Below the pieces are notes generated by a model that searched no databases, was not told where the DNA came from, and worked only from the letters and a program-made list of their open reading frames with translations. A stretch of DNA of 45,724 nt, taken from contig JAKSBJ010000074.1 of the NCBI GenBank assembly GCA_022361195.1, forward strand, positions 1 through 45,724, in the 5' to 3' direction. A program made the position numbers and the translations under genes. Below, in pieces: positions 35,869 through 43,815 of this stretch. How positions within the stretch are numbered: the first letter of the stretch is position 1; every line of letters begins with the position of its first letter. This DNA comes from Flavobacteriales bacterium. Its GTDB lineage: Bacteria; Bacteroidota; Bacteroidia; Flavobacteriales_D; Crocinitomicaceae.

Positions 35869-35888
35869 ACACACTTATTAAAGTGTGT
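35869..35888 (-). promoter_or_regulatory. stem-loop in the tuf leader
   Basis: ACACACTT (35869-35876), loop ATTA, AAGTGTGT (35881-35888): an 8-bp perfect stem, followed on the minus strand by TTTT. A second small stem CCCGAT-AAA-ATCGGG lies at 35916-35930. The tRNA-Thr to tuf gap of 169 bases holds no gene. These structures probably serve processing or attenuation. Confidence 0.45.
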
Positions 35889-35985
35889 ACTTATTCCTTT
35901 GAGCCAATGTCTAACCCCGATAAAATCGGGATGATGCCATAACCTCACAATGCCTTCTTTGCTCAAAATCATTGTCTCACCCCAG

Positions 35986-36057
35986 AGCCAATGACGGGAT
36001 TTGAACCCGTGACCTCTTCCTTACCAAGGAAACGCTCTACCCCTGAGCTACACCGGC
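35986..36057 (-). tRNA. trnT: tRNA-Thr (anticodon GGT)
   Basis: 72 nt. Acceptor GCCGGTG with CATTGGC (two G-T pairs), discriminator T, anticodon loop TTGGTAA giving GGT, T-arm CGGGTTCAAATCCCG. CCA not encoded. Last tRNA before tuf. Confidence 0.95.
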
Positions 36058-36095
36058 ACTATTCTTTTAATAAATCTCTTCAAAATGAAGAGAGC

Positions 36096-36138
36096 AAAAA
36101 AAAGGAGTCACAAGATGACTTACTTATTACTCCTTTTT
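36096..36138 (-). terminator. terminator-like hairpin between tRNA-Gly and tRNA-Thr
   Basis: Arms 36099-36108 and 36129-36138 pair over 10 bases around a 20-base loop. On the minus strand the stem is followed by eight T. It sits inside the tRNA-tuf array, so it may reduce transcription into tRNA-Thr and tuf or imply a separate promoter. A small CTCTTC-GAAGAG stem follows at 36077-36093. Confidence 0.55.
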
Positions 36139-36145
36139 CTTTTTG

Positions 36146-36218
36146 AGCGGGAGACGAGACTCGAACTCGCGACCCTCAGCTTGGAAGGCTGACGCTCTAC
36201 CAACTGAGCTACTCCCGC
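36146..36218 (-). tRNA. trnG: tRNA-Gly (anticodon TCC)
   Basis: 73 nt. Acceptor GCGGGAG with CTCCCGC, discriminator T, anticodon loop CTTCCAA giving TCC, T-loop GAGTTCGAGTC. CCA not encoded. Confidence 0.95.
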
Positions 36219-36287
36219 TTAAATATTATGTATAATTCGCACTCTACGTTTTCTTGGAGATTCCATCCCTCCCGGAAAAAAGATTTG

Positions 36288-36369
36288 TGGGGAGAGCAGG
36301 ATTCGAACCTGCGAAGGCTAAGCCAACGGAGTTACAGTCCGTCCCATTTGACCGCTCTGGTATCTCCCC
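36288..36369 (-). tRNA. trnY: tRNA-Tyr (anticodon GTA)
   Basis: 82 nt with the long variable arm of a class II tRNA. Acceptor GGGGAGA with TCTCCCC, discriminator A, anticodon stem-loop ACGGACTGTAACTCCGT giving GTA. CCA not encoded. Confidence 0.95.
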
Positions 36370-36384
36370 TAAATCCAAATAAAG

Positions 36385-36461
36385 TGGAGCCTCTGGAGGG
36401 ACTCGAACCCACGACCTGCTGATTACAAATCAGCTGCTCTAGCCAGCTGAGCTACAGAGGC
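36385..36461 (-). tRNA. trnT: tRNA-Thr (anticodon TGT)
   Basis: 74 nt plus an encoded CCA (36387-36385), the only one of the five tRNAs here with CCA in the DNA. Acceptor GCCTCTG with CAGAGGC, discriminator T, anticodon loop TTTGTAA giving TGT. First gene of the tRNA-tuf array. Confidence 0.95.
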
Positions 36462-36484
36462 GAATTTTTGTTATTAAAAGAACT

Positions 36485-36514
36485 AAAAAACTCCCGCATT
36501 TGCTAAACGGGAGT
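36485..36514 (-). terminator. terminator upstream of the tRNA array
   Basis: ACTCCCG (36514-36508) and CGGGAGT (36496-36490) on the minus strand pair around an 11-base loop and are followed by a run of T. It ends transcripts of the chalcone-isomerase-like gene. The tRNA promoter at 36516-36545 lies just upstream of it, so new transcripts would start within the first arm. Confidence 0.75.
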
Positions 36515-36515
36515 G

Positions 36516-36545
36516 CAAATATATAAAACTAATTTTATACGGCAA
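36516..36545 (-). promoter_or_regulatory. promoter of the tRNA-tuf array
   Basis: On the minus strand TTG (36545-36543), a 19-base spacer, then TATATTTG (36523-36516), an exact TAnnTTTG match. Transcription should start near 36510, inside the adjacent terminator's left arm, leaving a leader of about 50 bases before tRNA-Thr. Confidence 0.7.
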
Positions 36546-36561
36546 ACACTTTTTTGAAAAA

Positions 36562-37122
36562 TTATTTTCCTAAAAGTGCTTTTTTCAATCCTGAGTCTAC
36601 CGGATCATCTGATAACCAGATGCCAAAGAGAGCTTTCTTAAAATCTAATCCTTTTAATTTTACTTGAAAATTATTATTTCGATAAAGCGAAACACCATCA
36701 TTTGGAAGGTAAATTAGATCGTAAACATCCCCTGTTTTGATATCTTCTTTGAATCCAACAGCGATAATTTTCTCAATTCGGTCCTTAATAGGAGCGATAT
36801 TGTTCTTTGTTGATTTATCAAATCCTTCACGAAGGGCTTCTTCAAAATTGTCATTATCTACCATTCCGGAAATAACTCTCAATTTCATTGCCATGGGTTC
36901 ATCGGCATTCATAATCGCATTCCCATCTGATGATTTTTCTCTCAAATAAAGAACTCCCACATACAGGTCAAAGAAAAACTTCTCACGAATTCCGCCACCA
37001 TTTATTTTAAGGTACTCATCACCAGCCTTAATTACATTTGGCATAACGATACCACCTATTTTAGTTTGAGACATTGCCGGTAAGCCTAATGTCAGACAAA
37101 ACAAAAAAATTAATGTTCTCAT
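36562..37122 (-). CDS. exported chalcone isomerase-like domain protein
   Basis: A 186-residue protein beginning with a signal peptide (MRTLIFLFCLTLGLPAMSQ). The ATG at 37122 is preferred over an in-frame start 18 codons upstream, which would put a charged extension before the signal. The mature part has the chalcone-isomerase-like fold pattern LKINGGGIREKFFFDLYVGVLYL, a central MAMKLRVISGMVDNDNFEEALREGF, and a C-terminal GVSLYRNNNFQVKLKGLDFKKALFGIWLSDDPVD. Bacterial members are periplasmic, and most are thought to bind rather than isomerise flavonoids. Role unknown. It is followed by the terminator in front of the tRNA array. Confidence 0.8.
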   Translation of the reverse strand: MRTLIFLFCLTLGLPAMSQTKIGGIVMPNVIKAGDEYLKINGGGIREKFFFDLYVGVLYLREKSSDGNAIMNADEPMAMKLRVISGMVDNDNFEEALREGFDKSTKNNIAPIKDRIEKIIAVGFKEDIKTGDVYDLIYLPNDGVSLYRNNNFQVKLKGLDFKKALFGIWLSDDPVDSGLKKALLGK

Positions 37123-37145
37123 ATCAAATTGTTTTAAAAATGAAA

Positions 37146-37172
37146 CTCGCAAGCTGTTAATCAACTTGCGAG
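37146..37172 (-). terminator. hairpin between hpf and the chalcone-isomerase-like gene
   Basis: CTCGCAAG (37146-37153) and CTTGCGAG (37165-37172) form an 8-bp stem with an 11-base loop. On the minus strand TTTCATTTTT follows. It probably ends the xer-hpf transcript and leaves limited read-through to the next gene. Confidence 0.55.
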
Positions 37173-37200
37173 CCAAAAATTACAAATATTTTAATTTGAA

Positions 37201-37497
37201 TCAGGAATAAGACTTTTCCTTATACTTCGCTACCTGCTTACGTAATGCTTCGCAAGCTAAATCCGTCGCCTCTTCAAAACTTTTACATTGTTTCTTTGCA
37301 AATAATTCCTTGCCTGGAATAGAGATCTTGATTTCAGCAACTTTATTAAGGGTATCTGATGACTTATCTAACCGGAGAAAAACTTGCCCGGAAATGATAT
37401 GATCAAAATAGGTTTCTAGTTTGTGAACTTTATCGTTAACAAAGTGCACTAATTTTGTATCAGCATCGAAATGTACTGAATTGACTTGTAAATCCAT
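37201..37497 (-). CDS. hpf: ribosome hibernation-promoting factor, short form
   Basis: A 98-residue protein of the HPF/RaiA (YfiA) family, which binds the decoding centre of idle ribosomes. The fold pattern MDLQVNSVHFDADTKLVHFVNDKVHKLETYFDHI, then VFLRLDK, KVAEIKISIPGKELFAKKQCKSFEEATDLACEALRKQVAKYKEK is complete. The long-form C-terminal dimerisation domain is absent. It follows the Xer-type gene by 18 bases and is likely cotranscribed. Confidence 0.92.
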   Translation of the reverse strand: MDLQVNSVHFDADTKLVHFVNDKVHKLETYFDHIISGQVFLRLDKSSDTLNKVAEIKISIPGKELFAKKQCKSFEEATDLACEALRKQVAKYKEKSYS

Positions 37498-37515
37498 AAA
37501 TACCTCCTTTTTAAA

Positions 37516-38394
37516 TTAGTTAGATCCTCTAGGGTGAGCTTGATTATATATCTGCATCACCTTTTTGAATGAATTGTGCGTATAAACCTGAGTAGCTGAA
37601 AGGTCGACATGTCCCAACAATTTCTTTAATACTTCGAGCGAAGCACCATTGTTCAACATATGTGTTGCAAAGGTATGTCGCAGAACATGTGGGCTTTTTT
37701 TACTCAAGTTCGTTGCCTTACCAAGGTAATAATTTACTTTGTTGTAAACAAATTTTGGTTGGAGTTTTTTACCCTTTTCAGAGAGCAATAAATAGTCCGA
37801 ATTCAGCTCCATTTCCTGCTTGATTTTTTGATAATCAAGAATTAAACTGTTTAGTTTTACTGAAATGGGAATGATTCGTTCTTTATTTCTTTTTCCAAGG
37901 ACTTTAATTTGACCGTTAGAAATATTTACCTCTTTAAGGTGGATTAACTCGCTTAAACGAATTCCGGTTTGATAGAATAGCTCAAAAATCAGCTCGACCT
38001 GTAATTTTTTAAATTCGTCTTCTTCTTCCTCAAAAATTGCACTATCCCATAATTGAGTTTCGGGAACGAATTGTGGTAGAGCCTTTTTCTTTTTTAAACT
38101 TTTGATGCGTTGAGCCGGATTAGATTGAATGGCTCCCTGTTGTCTTAAAAAGCGATAAAAAGTCTTTATGGTCGATAATTTCCGATTAATGGAAGCATTT
38201 TCCAGTTCAGATTCCACCATAAAAACTAAATAGCTTCGAATCATACGATGGCTTACCTCTACTAGTTCATTCTCATCTTCCAGTTCTAAAAACAGCATAA
38301 ACTGCTCCAAATCTTTCTGATAAGCTAAAACGGTATGCTCTGAATACCGCTTTTCATGAATGAGATAATTTTTAAATTCCTGAACGTATGACAT
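37516..38394 (-). CDS. tyrosine recombinase (XerC/D-like)
   Basis: A 292-residue site-specific recombinase. The N-terminal SAM-like core-binding domain spans about 1-95. The catalytic domain (about 110-290) contains all active-site residues: Arg146 (TGIRLSEL), Lys168, His236 and Arg239 (HVLRHTFATHML), His262 (LLGHVDLSATQVYTH) and the nucleophile Tyr271. Its size and place between rpsU and hpf, the usual Bacteroidota position, identify it as the chromosome-dimer-resolution type rather than a mobile-element integrase. The ATG begins three bases after a T-run that ends the hairpin behind rpsU, leaving no normal leader. Confidence 0.9.
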   Translation of the reverse strand: MSYVQEFKNYLIHEKRYSEHTVLAYQKDLEQFMLFLELEDENELVEVSHRMIRSYLVFMVESELENASINRKLSTIKTFYRFLRQQGAIQSNPAQRIKSLKKKKALPQFVPETQLWDSAIFEEEEDEFKKLQVELIFELFYQTGIRLSELIHLKEVNISNGQIKVLGKRNKERIIPISVKLNSLILDYQKIKQEMELNSDYLLLSEKGKKLQPKFVYNKVNYYLGKATNLSKKSPHVLRHTFATHMLNNGASLEVLKKLLGHVDLSATQVYTHNSFKKVMQIYNQAHPRGSN

Positions 38395-38424
38395 AAAAAA
38401 AGGAGTAAGGTTATCCTTACTCCT
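38395..38424 (-). terminator. strong terminator after rpsU, abutting the recombinase start
   Basis: AGGAGTAAGG and CCTTACTCCT (38424-38415 and 38410-38401 on the minus strand) form a 10-bp stem with a 4-base loop, followed by seven T that run directly into the recombinase ATG. Confidence 0.85.
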
Positions 38425-38454
38425 AATATTATACGTCGATCAAAAAGAAATGTT

Positions 38455-38646
38455 TTACATTTCCTCTCTTCTTAGTTTTTCAATATAAGCTGCTTTGATC
38501 TTCTCTTGTCGTCTCTCCACAGATTTTTTAGTGAATTGTTGTCTGTATCTCAATTCTCTCAAAACACCTGTACGCTCAAATTTCTTTTTATACTTTTTAA
38601 GCGCTCTTTCGATGCTTTCTCCTTCTTTTAATGGAATAATTAACAT
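38455..38646 (-). CDS. rpsU: 30S ribosomal protein S21
   Basis: A 63-residue basic protein, MLIIPLKEGESIERALKKYKKKFERTGVLRELRYRQQF..., of usual length. It binds near the anti-Shine-Dalgarno end of 16S rRNA. In Flavobacteriia S21 is involved in hiding that sequence, in keeping with the weak Shine-Dalgarno usage here. It has its own consensus promoter and a strong terminator. Confidence 0.95.
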   Translation of the reverse strand: MLIIPLKEGESIERALKKYKKKFERTGVLRELRYRQQFTKKSVERRQEKIKAAYIEKLRREEM

Positions 38647-38679
38647 AATTCTATTTTATAATAATCCTAAAATGGACGG

Positions 38680-38710
38680 CAAAGATAAATCAAAAATTAT
38701 CGTTTAGCAA
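38680..38710 (-). promoter_or_regulatory. promoter of rpsU
   Basis: On the minus strand TTG (38710-38708), a 20-base spacer, then TATCTTTG (38687-38680), an exact match to the Bacteroidota housekeeping promoter. The ATG lies 33 bases beyond. Confidence 0.75.
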
Positions 38711-38729
38711 GTAAAACTCAATTTTTTAA

Positions 38730-39872
38730 CTAGCCTTTTAATAATTCTCGTGAAATAACCAGTTTTTGAATCTCTGAAGTTCCTTCACCAATGGTGCACA
38801 ATTTAGAATCACGATAGAATTTTTCTACCGGGAAGTCTTTTGTATATCCGTACCCTCCAAAGATTTGAACTGCCTCAGTAGAAACTTCTACTGCAATCTC
38901 AGAAGAGTAATATTTAGCCATGGCAGATTCTTTGGTCATTCTAAGACCCTTATGCTTCATGTCAGCACTTTGCAACAATAATAATTCAGCTGCTTCAATT
39001 TTAGTAGCCATTTCGGCCAATTTGAAAGCAATTCCCTGAAAATGAGAAATTGGCTTACCAAACTGTTCTCTTTCTTTAGAGTACTTAACCGCTGCATTGA
39101 AAGCACCTTTAGCGATTCCCAATCCCAATGATCCAATTGAGATTCGTCCTCCATCCAAGATCTTCATTGCCTGAATAAATCCTTCACCTTCTTCTCCAAT
39201 CAAATTATCTTTATGAACTCGGCAATTGTTAAAGATTAACTCAGCCGTTTCAGAAGCTCTCATTCCGAGCTTATTTTCTTTTTTACCAGATGAAAATCCA
39301 GGAGTCCCTTTTTCAATGATGAAAGCACTCATACCGTGCGAATCACCCTTTTCTCCAGTACGGGCAATTACGACAGCAACATCTCCAGAGATAGCATGTG
39401 TAATAAAATTCTTAGAACCATTTAAAACATAATGGTCCCCATCTTTAACAGCTGTTGTAGCCATTCCTCCGGCATCAGAACCTGTTCCGGTTTCAGTTAA
39501 CCCCCATGCACCAATGTACTCGGCAGTTGCCAGTTTTGGTAAATATTTCCTTTTTTGTTCTTCAGAACCATGATAAAGAATGTGTCCTGTACACAACGAA
39601 TTATGTGCTGCAACGGACAAACCAATCGATCCACAAACCTGTGCTATTTCGGATACAACTGTAATGTATTCGAAATAACCAAAACCACTTCCTCCATACT
39701 CGGTTGGAACGAGAACTCCCATCAGTCCCATGTTCCCTAATTTCTTAAATAATTCTACTGGAAAAGTTTGAGCCTCATCCCATTCCATCATCTTGGGACG
39801 AATTTCTTTTTCGGCGAAATCACGCACCATTTGACGGATCATTGCCTGATTTTCATTCTCTTGAATTTTCAT
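38730..39872 (-). CDS. acyl-CoA dehydrogenase
   Basis: A 380-residue FAD enzyme carrying out the first oxidation of fatty-acid beta-oxidation or branched-chain amino-acid breakdown. The FAD-binding [15 protein letters not shown], the middle-domain [21 protein letters not shown], and the C-terminal helical domain with [22 protein letters not shown] are present, and the catalytic base is Glu363 in GEGTSEIQ. It has the size of short-chain and butyryl-type enzymes, but chain-length preference cannot be read off. It starts 10 bases after apt and ends the operon just before the rpsU promoter. Confidence 0.92.
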   Translation of the reverse strand: MKIQENENQAMIRQMVRDFAEKEIRPKMMEWDEAQTFPVELFKKLGNMGLMGVLVPTEYGGSGFGYFEYITVVSEIAQVCGSIGLSVAAHNSLCTGHILYHGSEEQKRKYLPKLATAEYIGAWGLTETGTGSDAGGMATTAVKDGDHYVLNGSKNFITHAISGDVAVVIARTGEKGDSHGMSAFIIEKGTPGFSSGKKENKLGMRASETAELIFNNCRVHKDNLIGEEGEGFIQAMKILDGGRISIGSLGLGIAKGAFNAAVKYSKEREQFGKPISHFQGIAFKLAEMATKIEAAELLLLQSADMKHKGLRMTKESAMAKYYSSEIAVEVSTEAVQIFGGYGYTKDFPVEKFYRDSKLCTIGEGTSEIQKLVISRELLKG

Positions 39873-39882
39873 TATTTTTTTT

Positions 39883-40413
39883 TTAATAGCGAGCTAATGT
39901 AATAATATTTTTCGAGTATTTTGAGATTGCATTTTCCCCATTTAAAAATGTCAAATCAACAATAAAATTAAAGGCTTCTACCCTGGCTCCCTGCATTAAA
40001 ATCAATTCAGCTGCAGCGGCGGCTGTACCACCTGTTGCCAGTAAGTCATCATGCACTAAAATTTTCTGATTTTCAGAAACTGCATCCGTATGCATTTCAA
40101 TCTCTGCCGAACCATACTCGAGGTCATAGGCATGAGAAACTACATGATACGGTAATTTCCCTTTTTTTCGAATAGGAATGAAAGGTACGTTCATTTCGAT
40201 GGCCAATGCTTGACCAAAAATAAATCCACGGCTTTCAATTCCAGCCACACCTTCAATTCCCATTTCTAAAAACTTTTTAGACAGATCAACCACTATATCC
40301 TTACATAATTGAGCGTCTTGCAAAATGGGGGTAATATCTTTAAAGATTATTCCTTCTTTGGGGAAATCAGGCACATCTCTAATGGCCTTTTTAATTCTTT
40401 CTTCCAGTATCAT
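39883..40413 (-). CDS. apt: adenine phosphoribosyltransferase
   Basis: A 176-residue purine-salvage enzyme making AMP from adenine and PRPP. The family start ([21 protein letters not shown]), [15 protein letters not shown], the IRKKGKLPY flexible loop and the PRPP motif [14 protein letters not shown] (120-133) are all in place. The ATG overlaps the end of the helix-hairpin-helix gene by 4 bases (ATGA). Confidence 0.95.
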   Translation of the reverse strand: MILEERIKKAIRDVPDFPKEGIIFKDITPILQDAQLCKDIVVDLSKKFLEMGIEGVAGIESRGFIFGQALAIEMNVPFIPIRKKGKLPYHVVSHAYDLEYGSAEIEMHTDAVSENQKILVHDDLLATGGTAAAAAELILMQGARVEAFNFIVDLTFLNGENAISKYSKNIITLARY

Positions 40414-41249
40414 TCGTAGGTTATATATGGCGTTAATCTTTCTATTTTTTCTTCTGAAATCTGTCCATCAAAAAAATCCAAATTTTCCAGTTGGTGAACA
40501 TCTCGTTCTTTTAAAATGAGTGCTCCCATTTCAAAATCAATATATGGATGAGCCATTAATTCTTTTTTACTTAAAGTATTAACATTTATACGGTCAATTT
40601 TGTTTTGATCAATGACGATGGAATTTTGCACCTCCCCTACTGTTTCCTCATCCAACCCCCAAACTTCTTTAATCTGCTCCTTATTTGAATAACCTCCCAA
40701 AGCGTCACGATATTTGATCAGTCGCTCTGCAAGTTTGGGGCCAATTCCTTTTATTTGTTCTAACTCCTCAGGCCTTGCTCTGTTGATATCAATTATAAAA
40801 GACTGATGATCAATTTGTATGTATGGTTTTAGCTCTTCGTATTTTTTTTCACTGACTACGTAGAGCTTTCCAAAATCGGAAGGTTCTTTGAAAGCACCAT
40901 ACTGCTTACGATAGTTTATAATAGACTCAGCTTGTTTCCCAGAAAAGCCCAAATCAACAAATCCATCCTGATTTAAGGTATTAGGATCAAAATTGAAAAG
41001 CTTTATTTTAGATCGGTCTTCAAACTGCGGATTTTCGTGCTTTGTTTTCCCTGAAGAAAACGAAGCCTCTTCATTTTCATCTGACTCAAAATCAAAAAAA
41101 GTTACCTGAGATGAATCCAGTTTAATAGGATCTGTCAATTCCGATTTAAGCGGAATATTTAAAAGTATAATGAGAACAACTACTGCAATGCTCAAACCTG
41201 CCACACCAATCTTTTGGCTACGGCTAAATATGAACGAATTTTTAGGCAC
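40410..41249 (-). CDS. helix-hairpin-helix (ComEA-like) protein
   Basis: A 279-residue protein with a basic start, one transmembrane helix (about 14-31), an acidic linker (SDENEEASFSSGK), and up to three helix-hairpin-helix units: FDPNTLNQDGFVDLGFSGKQAESIINYRKQYG (about 87-118), INRARPEELEQIKGIGPKLAERLIKYRDALGGY (about 154-186), and INVNTLSKKELMAHPYI (about 220-236). Such proteins bind DNA at the cell surface in competence systems, but many Bacteroidota carry this form without a proven role. Start codon is GTG at 41249. Translation is coupled to apt. Confidence 0.85.
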   Translation of the reverse strand: MPKNSFIFSRSQKIGVAGLSIAVVVLIILLNIPLKSELTDPIKLDSSQVTFFDFESDENEEASFSSGKTKHENPQFEDRSKIKLFNFDPNTLNQDGFVDLGFSGKQAESIINYRKQYGAFKEPSDFGKLYVVSEKKYEELKPYIQIDHQSFIIDINRARPEELEQIKGIGPKLAERLIKYRDALGGYSNKEQIKEVWGLDEETVGEVQNSIVIDQNKIDRINVNTLSKKELMAHPYIDFEMGALILKERDVHQLENLDFFDGQISEEKIERLTPYITYE

Positions 41250-41257
41250 CTGAGTGG

Positions 41258-42874
41258 CTATGCAGTTTTGCTGGCTTTGATTTTTGCCATGTAATTTTTG
41301 AGTTCGCCTTTCACCTTAGGAGCTAAGAAGAACAAACCAATCATATTGGGAACCAACATTGCAAAAATCATGGCATCGGAGAATCCAATTACAGACCCGA
41401 GACTAGCAGCTGCTCCAATTACCACGAACATACAGAAGATAATTTTATAGACATTTCCGGCCATTTTACTTCTTCCAAATAGGAATGACCAAGCCTGGTA
41501 TCCGTAGTATGACCATGAAATCATGGTAGAAAATGCAAATAGAATAACCGCTATTGTTAGCACCCAAGGGAACCAACTAATGGTATTGGCAAAAGCTTTT
41601 GAGGTTACTTGCACCCCAAGGGCATCACTCTGAATTTTCACTCCATATTCCATCAACTCAGATCCCATTGCCATTTCGGAAGTAATTAAAACCAAAGCTG
41701 TCATCGTACAAACAATAACCGTATCAATGAATGGCTCTAACAATGCCACTAAACCTTCTGAAGCTGGGTTGTTTGTTTTTACTGCCGAGTGAGCAATAGA
41801 CGCAGAACCAATTCCTGCCTCATTAGAAAATGCTGATCGTTTAAATCCTTGAATTAAGATACCTACAGTACCACCCGCAATTCCTTCCCACGAGAAGGCT
41901 CCATTAAAAATATAACTGAACGCCTTTGGTATTAGACCAGCATTAGCAACTAAAATAATGATAGCTCCAATAACATAAACCGCAACCATAAAAGGAACAA
42001 TCTTATCCGTTACATTCGCAATTTTCTTAATTCCACCAATAATCACAATTCCAACGAAAATCGCCATGATCAATCCAAACAACCATCCGTATCCAACGAT
42101 AAAACTTTCTTCTCCACCGGTTACATACTCTACCATTTGGTAAGCCTGATTAACCTGGAACATATTTCCACCACCAAACGAACCACCAATACACATGATT
42201 GCGAAAAGAACAGCTAATACTTTTCCGAAATTTCCTCCGAGTCCTTTTTTCAAGTAGTACATTGGGCCTCCGTAAACCGTTCCGTCAGGACCAATTTCAC
42301 GGTATTTAACCCCCAAAGTACACTCAACAAATTTGGATGACATTCCAATTAATCCTGCTAAAATCATCCAAAAAGTAGCACCAGGACCACCCAATGAAAG
42401 TGCAATAGCTACCCCAGCAATATTTCCTAAACCTACAGTTGCGGAAAGAGCCGCAGTCAAAGCCTGGAAATGGGATACTTCTCCCTCTCCCCCTTTTTGC
42501 TCTACGCGAATGGTATCCGGAATATCTCCATCTTCAGTTGTATGCACCTCATTAGTAGAAGCCTCTACATGTCCGTCATCTTCCAAATGATCGTATTTAC
42601 CACGAACAATATTTATAGATGTTCCAAATCCGCGTACGTTAATAAACTTGAAGTAAAAAGTGAAGAATAATGCTCCTGCAATTAAGACAATCAATACCCA
42701 CGGAACCTGAACTTTTTCCGAAAAGGGAATCATGTAGAAAATTGCATTTACAAACCAACCTGTAGCATCTCCGAAAATCTTATCTATCTTTTGATCCAGT
42801 CCCTGCTCGGCAGCTTCTTGAGCCATAGATAAAACAGGACTTAATAGGAGAAATAATGCGATTAGTTTTTTCAT
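41258..42874 (-). CDS. alanine/glycine:cation (sodium) symporter
   Basis: A 538-residue AGCS-family transporter importing alanine or glycine with sodium. Typical parts are HFQALTAALSATVGLGNIAGVA, GGPGATFWMILAGLIGMSSKFVECTLGVKYRE, GGPMYYLKKGLGG, GFKRSAFSNEAGIGSA and at least ten hydrophobic segments. The ATG at 42874 begins a cleavable-looking signal (MKKLIALFLLLSPVLSMAQ), an extra N-terminal feature shared by many Bacteroidota members. An acidic insert (DHLEDDGHVEASTNEVH...) precedes the core. It has an apparent -7 element of its own and is followed 8 bases later by the helix-hairpin-helix gene. Confidence 0.92.
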   Translation of the reverse strand: MKKLIALFLLLSPVLSMAQEAAEQGLDQKIDKIFGDATGWFVNAIFYMIPFSEKVQVPWVLIVLIAGALFFTFYFKFINVRGFGTSINIVRGKYDHLEDDGHVEASTNEVHTTEDGDIPDTIRVEQKGGEGEVSHFQALTAALSATVGLGNIAGVAIALSLGGPGATFWMILAGLIGMSSKFVECTLGVKYREIGPDGTVYGGPMYYLKKGLGGNFGKVLAVLFAIMCIGGSFGGGNMFQVNQAYQMVEYVTGGEESFIVGYGWLFGLIMAIFVGIVIIGGIKKIANVTDKIVPFMVAVYVIGAIIILVANAGLIPKAFSYIFNGAFSWEGIAGGTVGILIQGFKRSAFSNEAGIGSASIAHSAVKTNNPASEGLVALLEPFIDTVIVCTMTALVLITSEMAMGSELMEYGVKIQSDALGVQVTSKAFANTISWFPWVLTIAVILFAFSTMISWSYYGYQAWSFLFGRSKMAGNVYKIIFCMFVVIGAAASLGSVIGFSDAMIFAMLVPNMIGLFFLAPKVKGELKNYMAKIKASKTA

Positions 42875-42893
42875 TGATGTAGATTTATAATAG

Positions 42894-42921
42894 GTTGATT
42901 TTTTGGGGATCAACAAATATA
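42894..42921 (-). promoter_or_regulatory. -7 element and overlapping inverted repeat before the symporter gene
   Basis: TATATTTG on the minus strand (42921-42914) matches TAnnTTTG. A TTG occurs only 15 bases upstream, which is short. Immediately after it GTTGAT and ATCAAC (42894-42899 with 42909-42914) form an inverted repeat with a 9-base loop over the expected start point, a possible operator or leader hairpin. Confidence 0.4.
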
Positions 42922-42927
42922 GAAAAT

Positions 42928-43815
42928 TTATTCGCTCAATTTCCCCAGACTTTCTTCGAAGGAAAGTGGCTGATAATCCAGTTCTTTTCTGGCTTTATCA
43001 ATAATAAAACCTGTTTTAGGAGGTTTTTTTGCTTTTTGATTTAAGGTTTGGGTAGAGACAGGCTTTATATTGCTATCATCATAACCATAAAAACGTGCTA
43101 TTCGCTGCACTAATTCAAGAACCGAAAAAGTTTCCGGGCCACAAATGTGATAAATACCTTTGGCCGATCGTTTTGCAGCTTCAACGCAAGCATAAGCCAG
43201 GTCATCAGCCCAGGTTGGAGCCCGAAACTGGTCATCAACAATGGAAAGGGGAGTTCCTTTAGACAAAGCCTCCTTTGCCCACAAAACAATATTGGAACGA
43301 CTCATGTTTTCTCCTTGGCCAAAAACAATGATGGTTCTGAGAATTGCCCAATTGGGATCATCTCCATTAATTAAAAGATCCTCTGAGTCTGACTTAGATT
43401 TAGCATAAATGCTCAAGGGATTTTTTGCGTCAGTTTCTATGTAAGGTCCATTTTCCCCATCAAACACAAAATCGGTGGAGAGATGAACGAAATGTGCATT
43501 CACCCTTTTTGCTTGCTGCGCTAAATACTCAACTGCTTTTACATTAATTAAACGACAATTAACTTCATCATCTTCACAAGCATCAACATTGGTCATCGCC
43601 GCTGTATTTATAACGGCAGTTGGTTGAAAATCGTCATACACCTTTTTTATATCCTCCAGATCGGTAATATCCATGGGGCGATAAGATTCGGCAGGACATT
43701 TTGAATTTCTATTTTGCCCTAATGAGGTCGCCAAAAAAGGAATGTCCGAGCTGTTTAATAAGTCGACAATTTTTTGTCCCAGAAGACCGTTAGAACCTGT
43801 AATTAGTAACCTCAT
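42928..43815 (-). CDS. RmlD-like NAD(P)-dependent sugar-nucleotide reductase
   Basis: A 295-residue extended short-chain dehydrogenase resembling dTDP-4-dehydrorhamnose reductase. The Rossmann motif is GSNGLLG (7-13), the substrate-side AAMTNVDACEDDE lies at 72-84, STDFVFDG at 113-120, and the catalytic pair is YAKSK (Tyr137, Lys141). No other rhamnose or polysaccharide genes are nearby, so assignment to rhamnose synthesis is not secure. The start overlaps the stop of the K+ channel gene by one base (TAATG). Confidence 0.8.
   Translation of the reverse strand: MRLLITGSNGLLGQKIVDLLNSSDIPFLATSLGQNRNSKCPAESYRPMDITDLEDIKKVYDDFQPTAVINTAAMTNVDACEDDEVNCRLINVKAVEYLAQQAKRVNAHFVHLSTDFVFDGENGPYIETDAKNPLSIYAKSKSDSEDLLINGDDPNWAILRTIIVFGQGENMSRSNIVLWAKEALSKGTPLSIVDDQFRAPTWADDLAYACVEAAKRSAKGIYHICGPETFSVLELVQRIARFYGYDDSNIKPVSTQTLNQKAKKPPKTGFIIDKARKELDYQPLSFEESLGKLSE

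Noticed and set aside
35901..35993. Nine-base direct repeat GAGCCAATG near the 3' end of tRNA-Thr, suggesting a tRNA attachment-site duplication
   Set aside because: Only 9 bases are repeated 84 bases apart, with no integrase or foreign genes between; chance or remnants of a tRNA end are enough.
37516..38394. Tyrosine recombinase as a sign of an integrated element
   Set aside because: It lies between rpsU and hpf in the usual core order, with no attachment-site repeats, phage or transfer genes nearby. It fits a housekeeping Xer protein.
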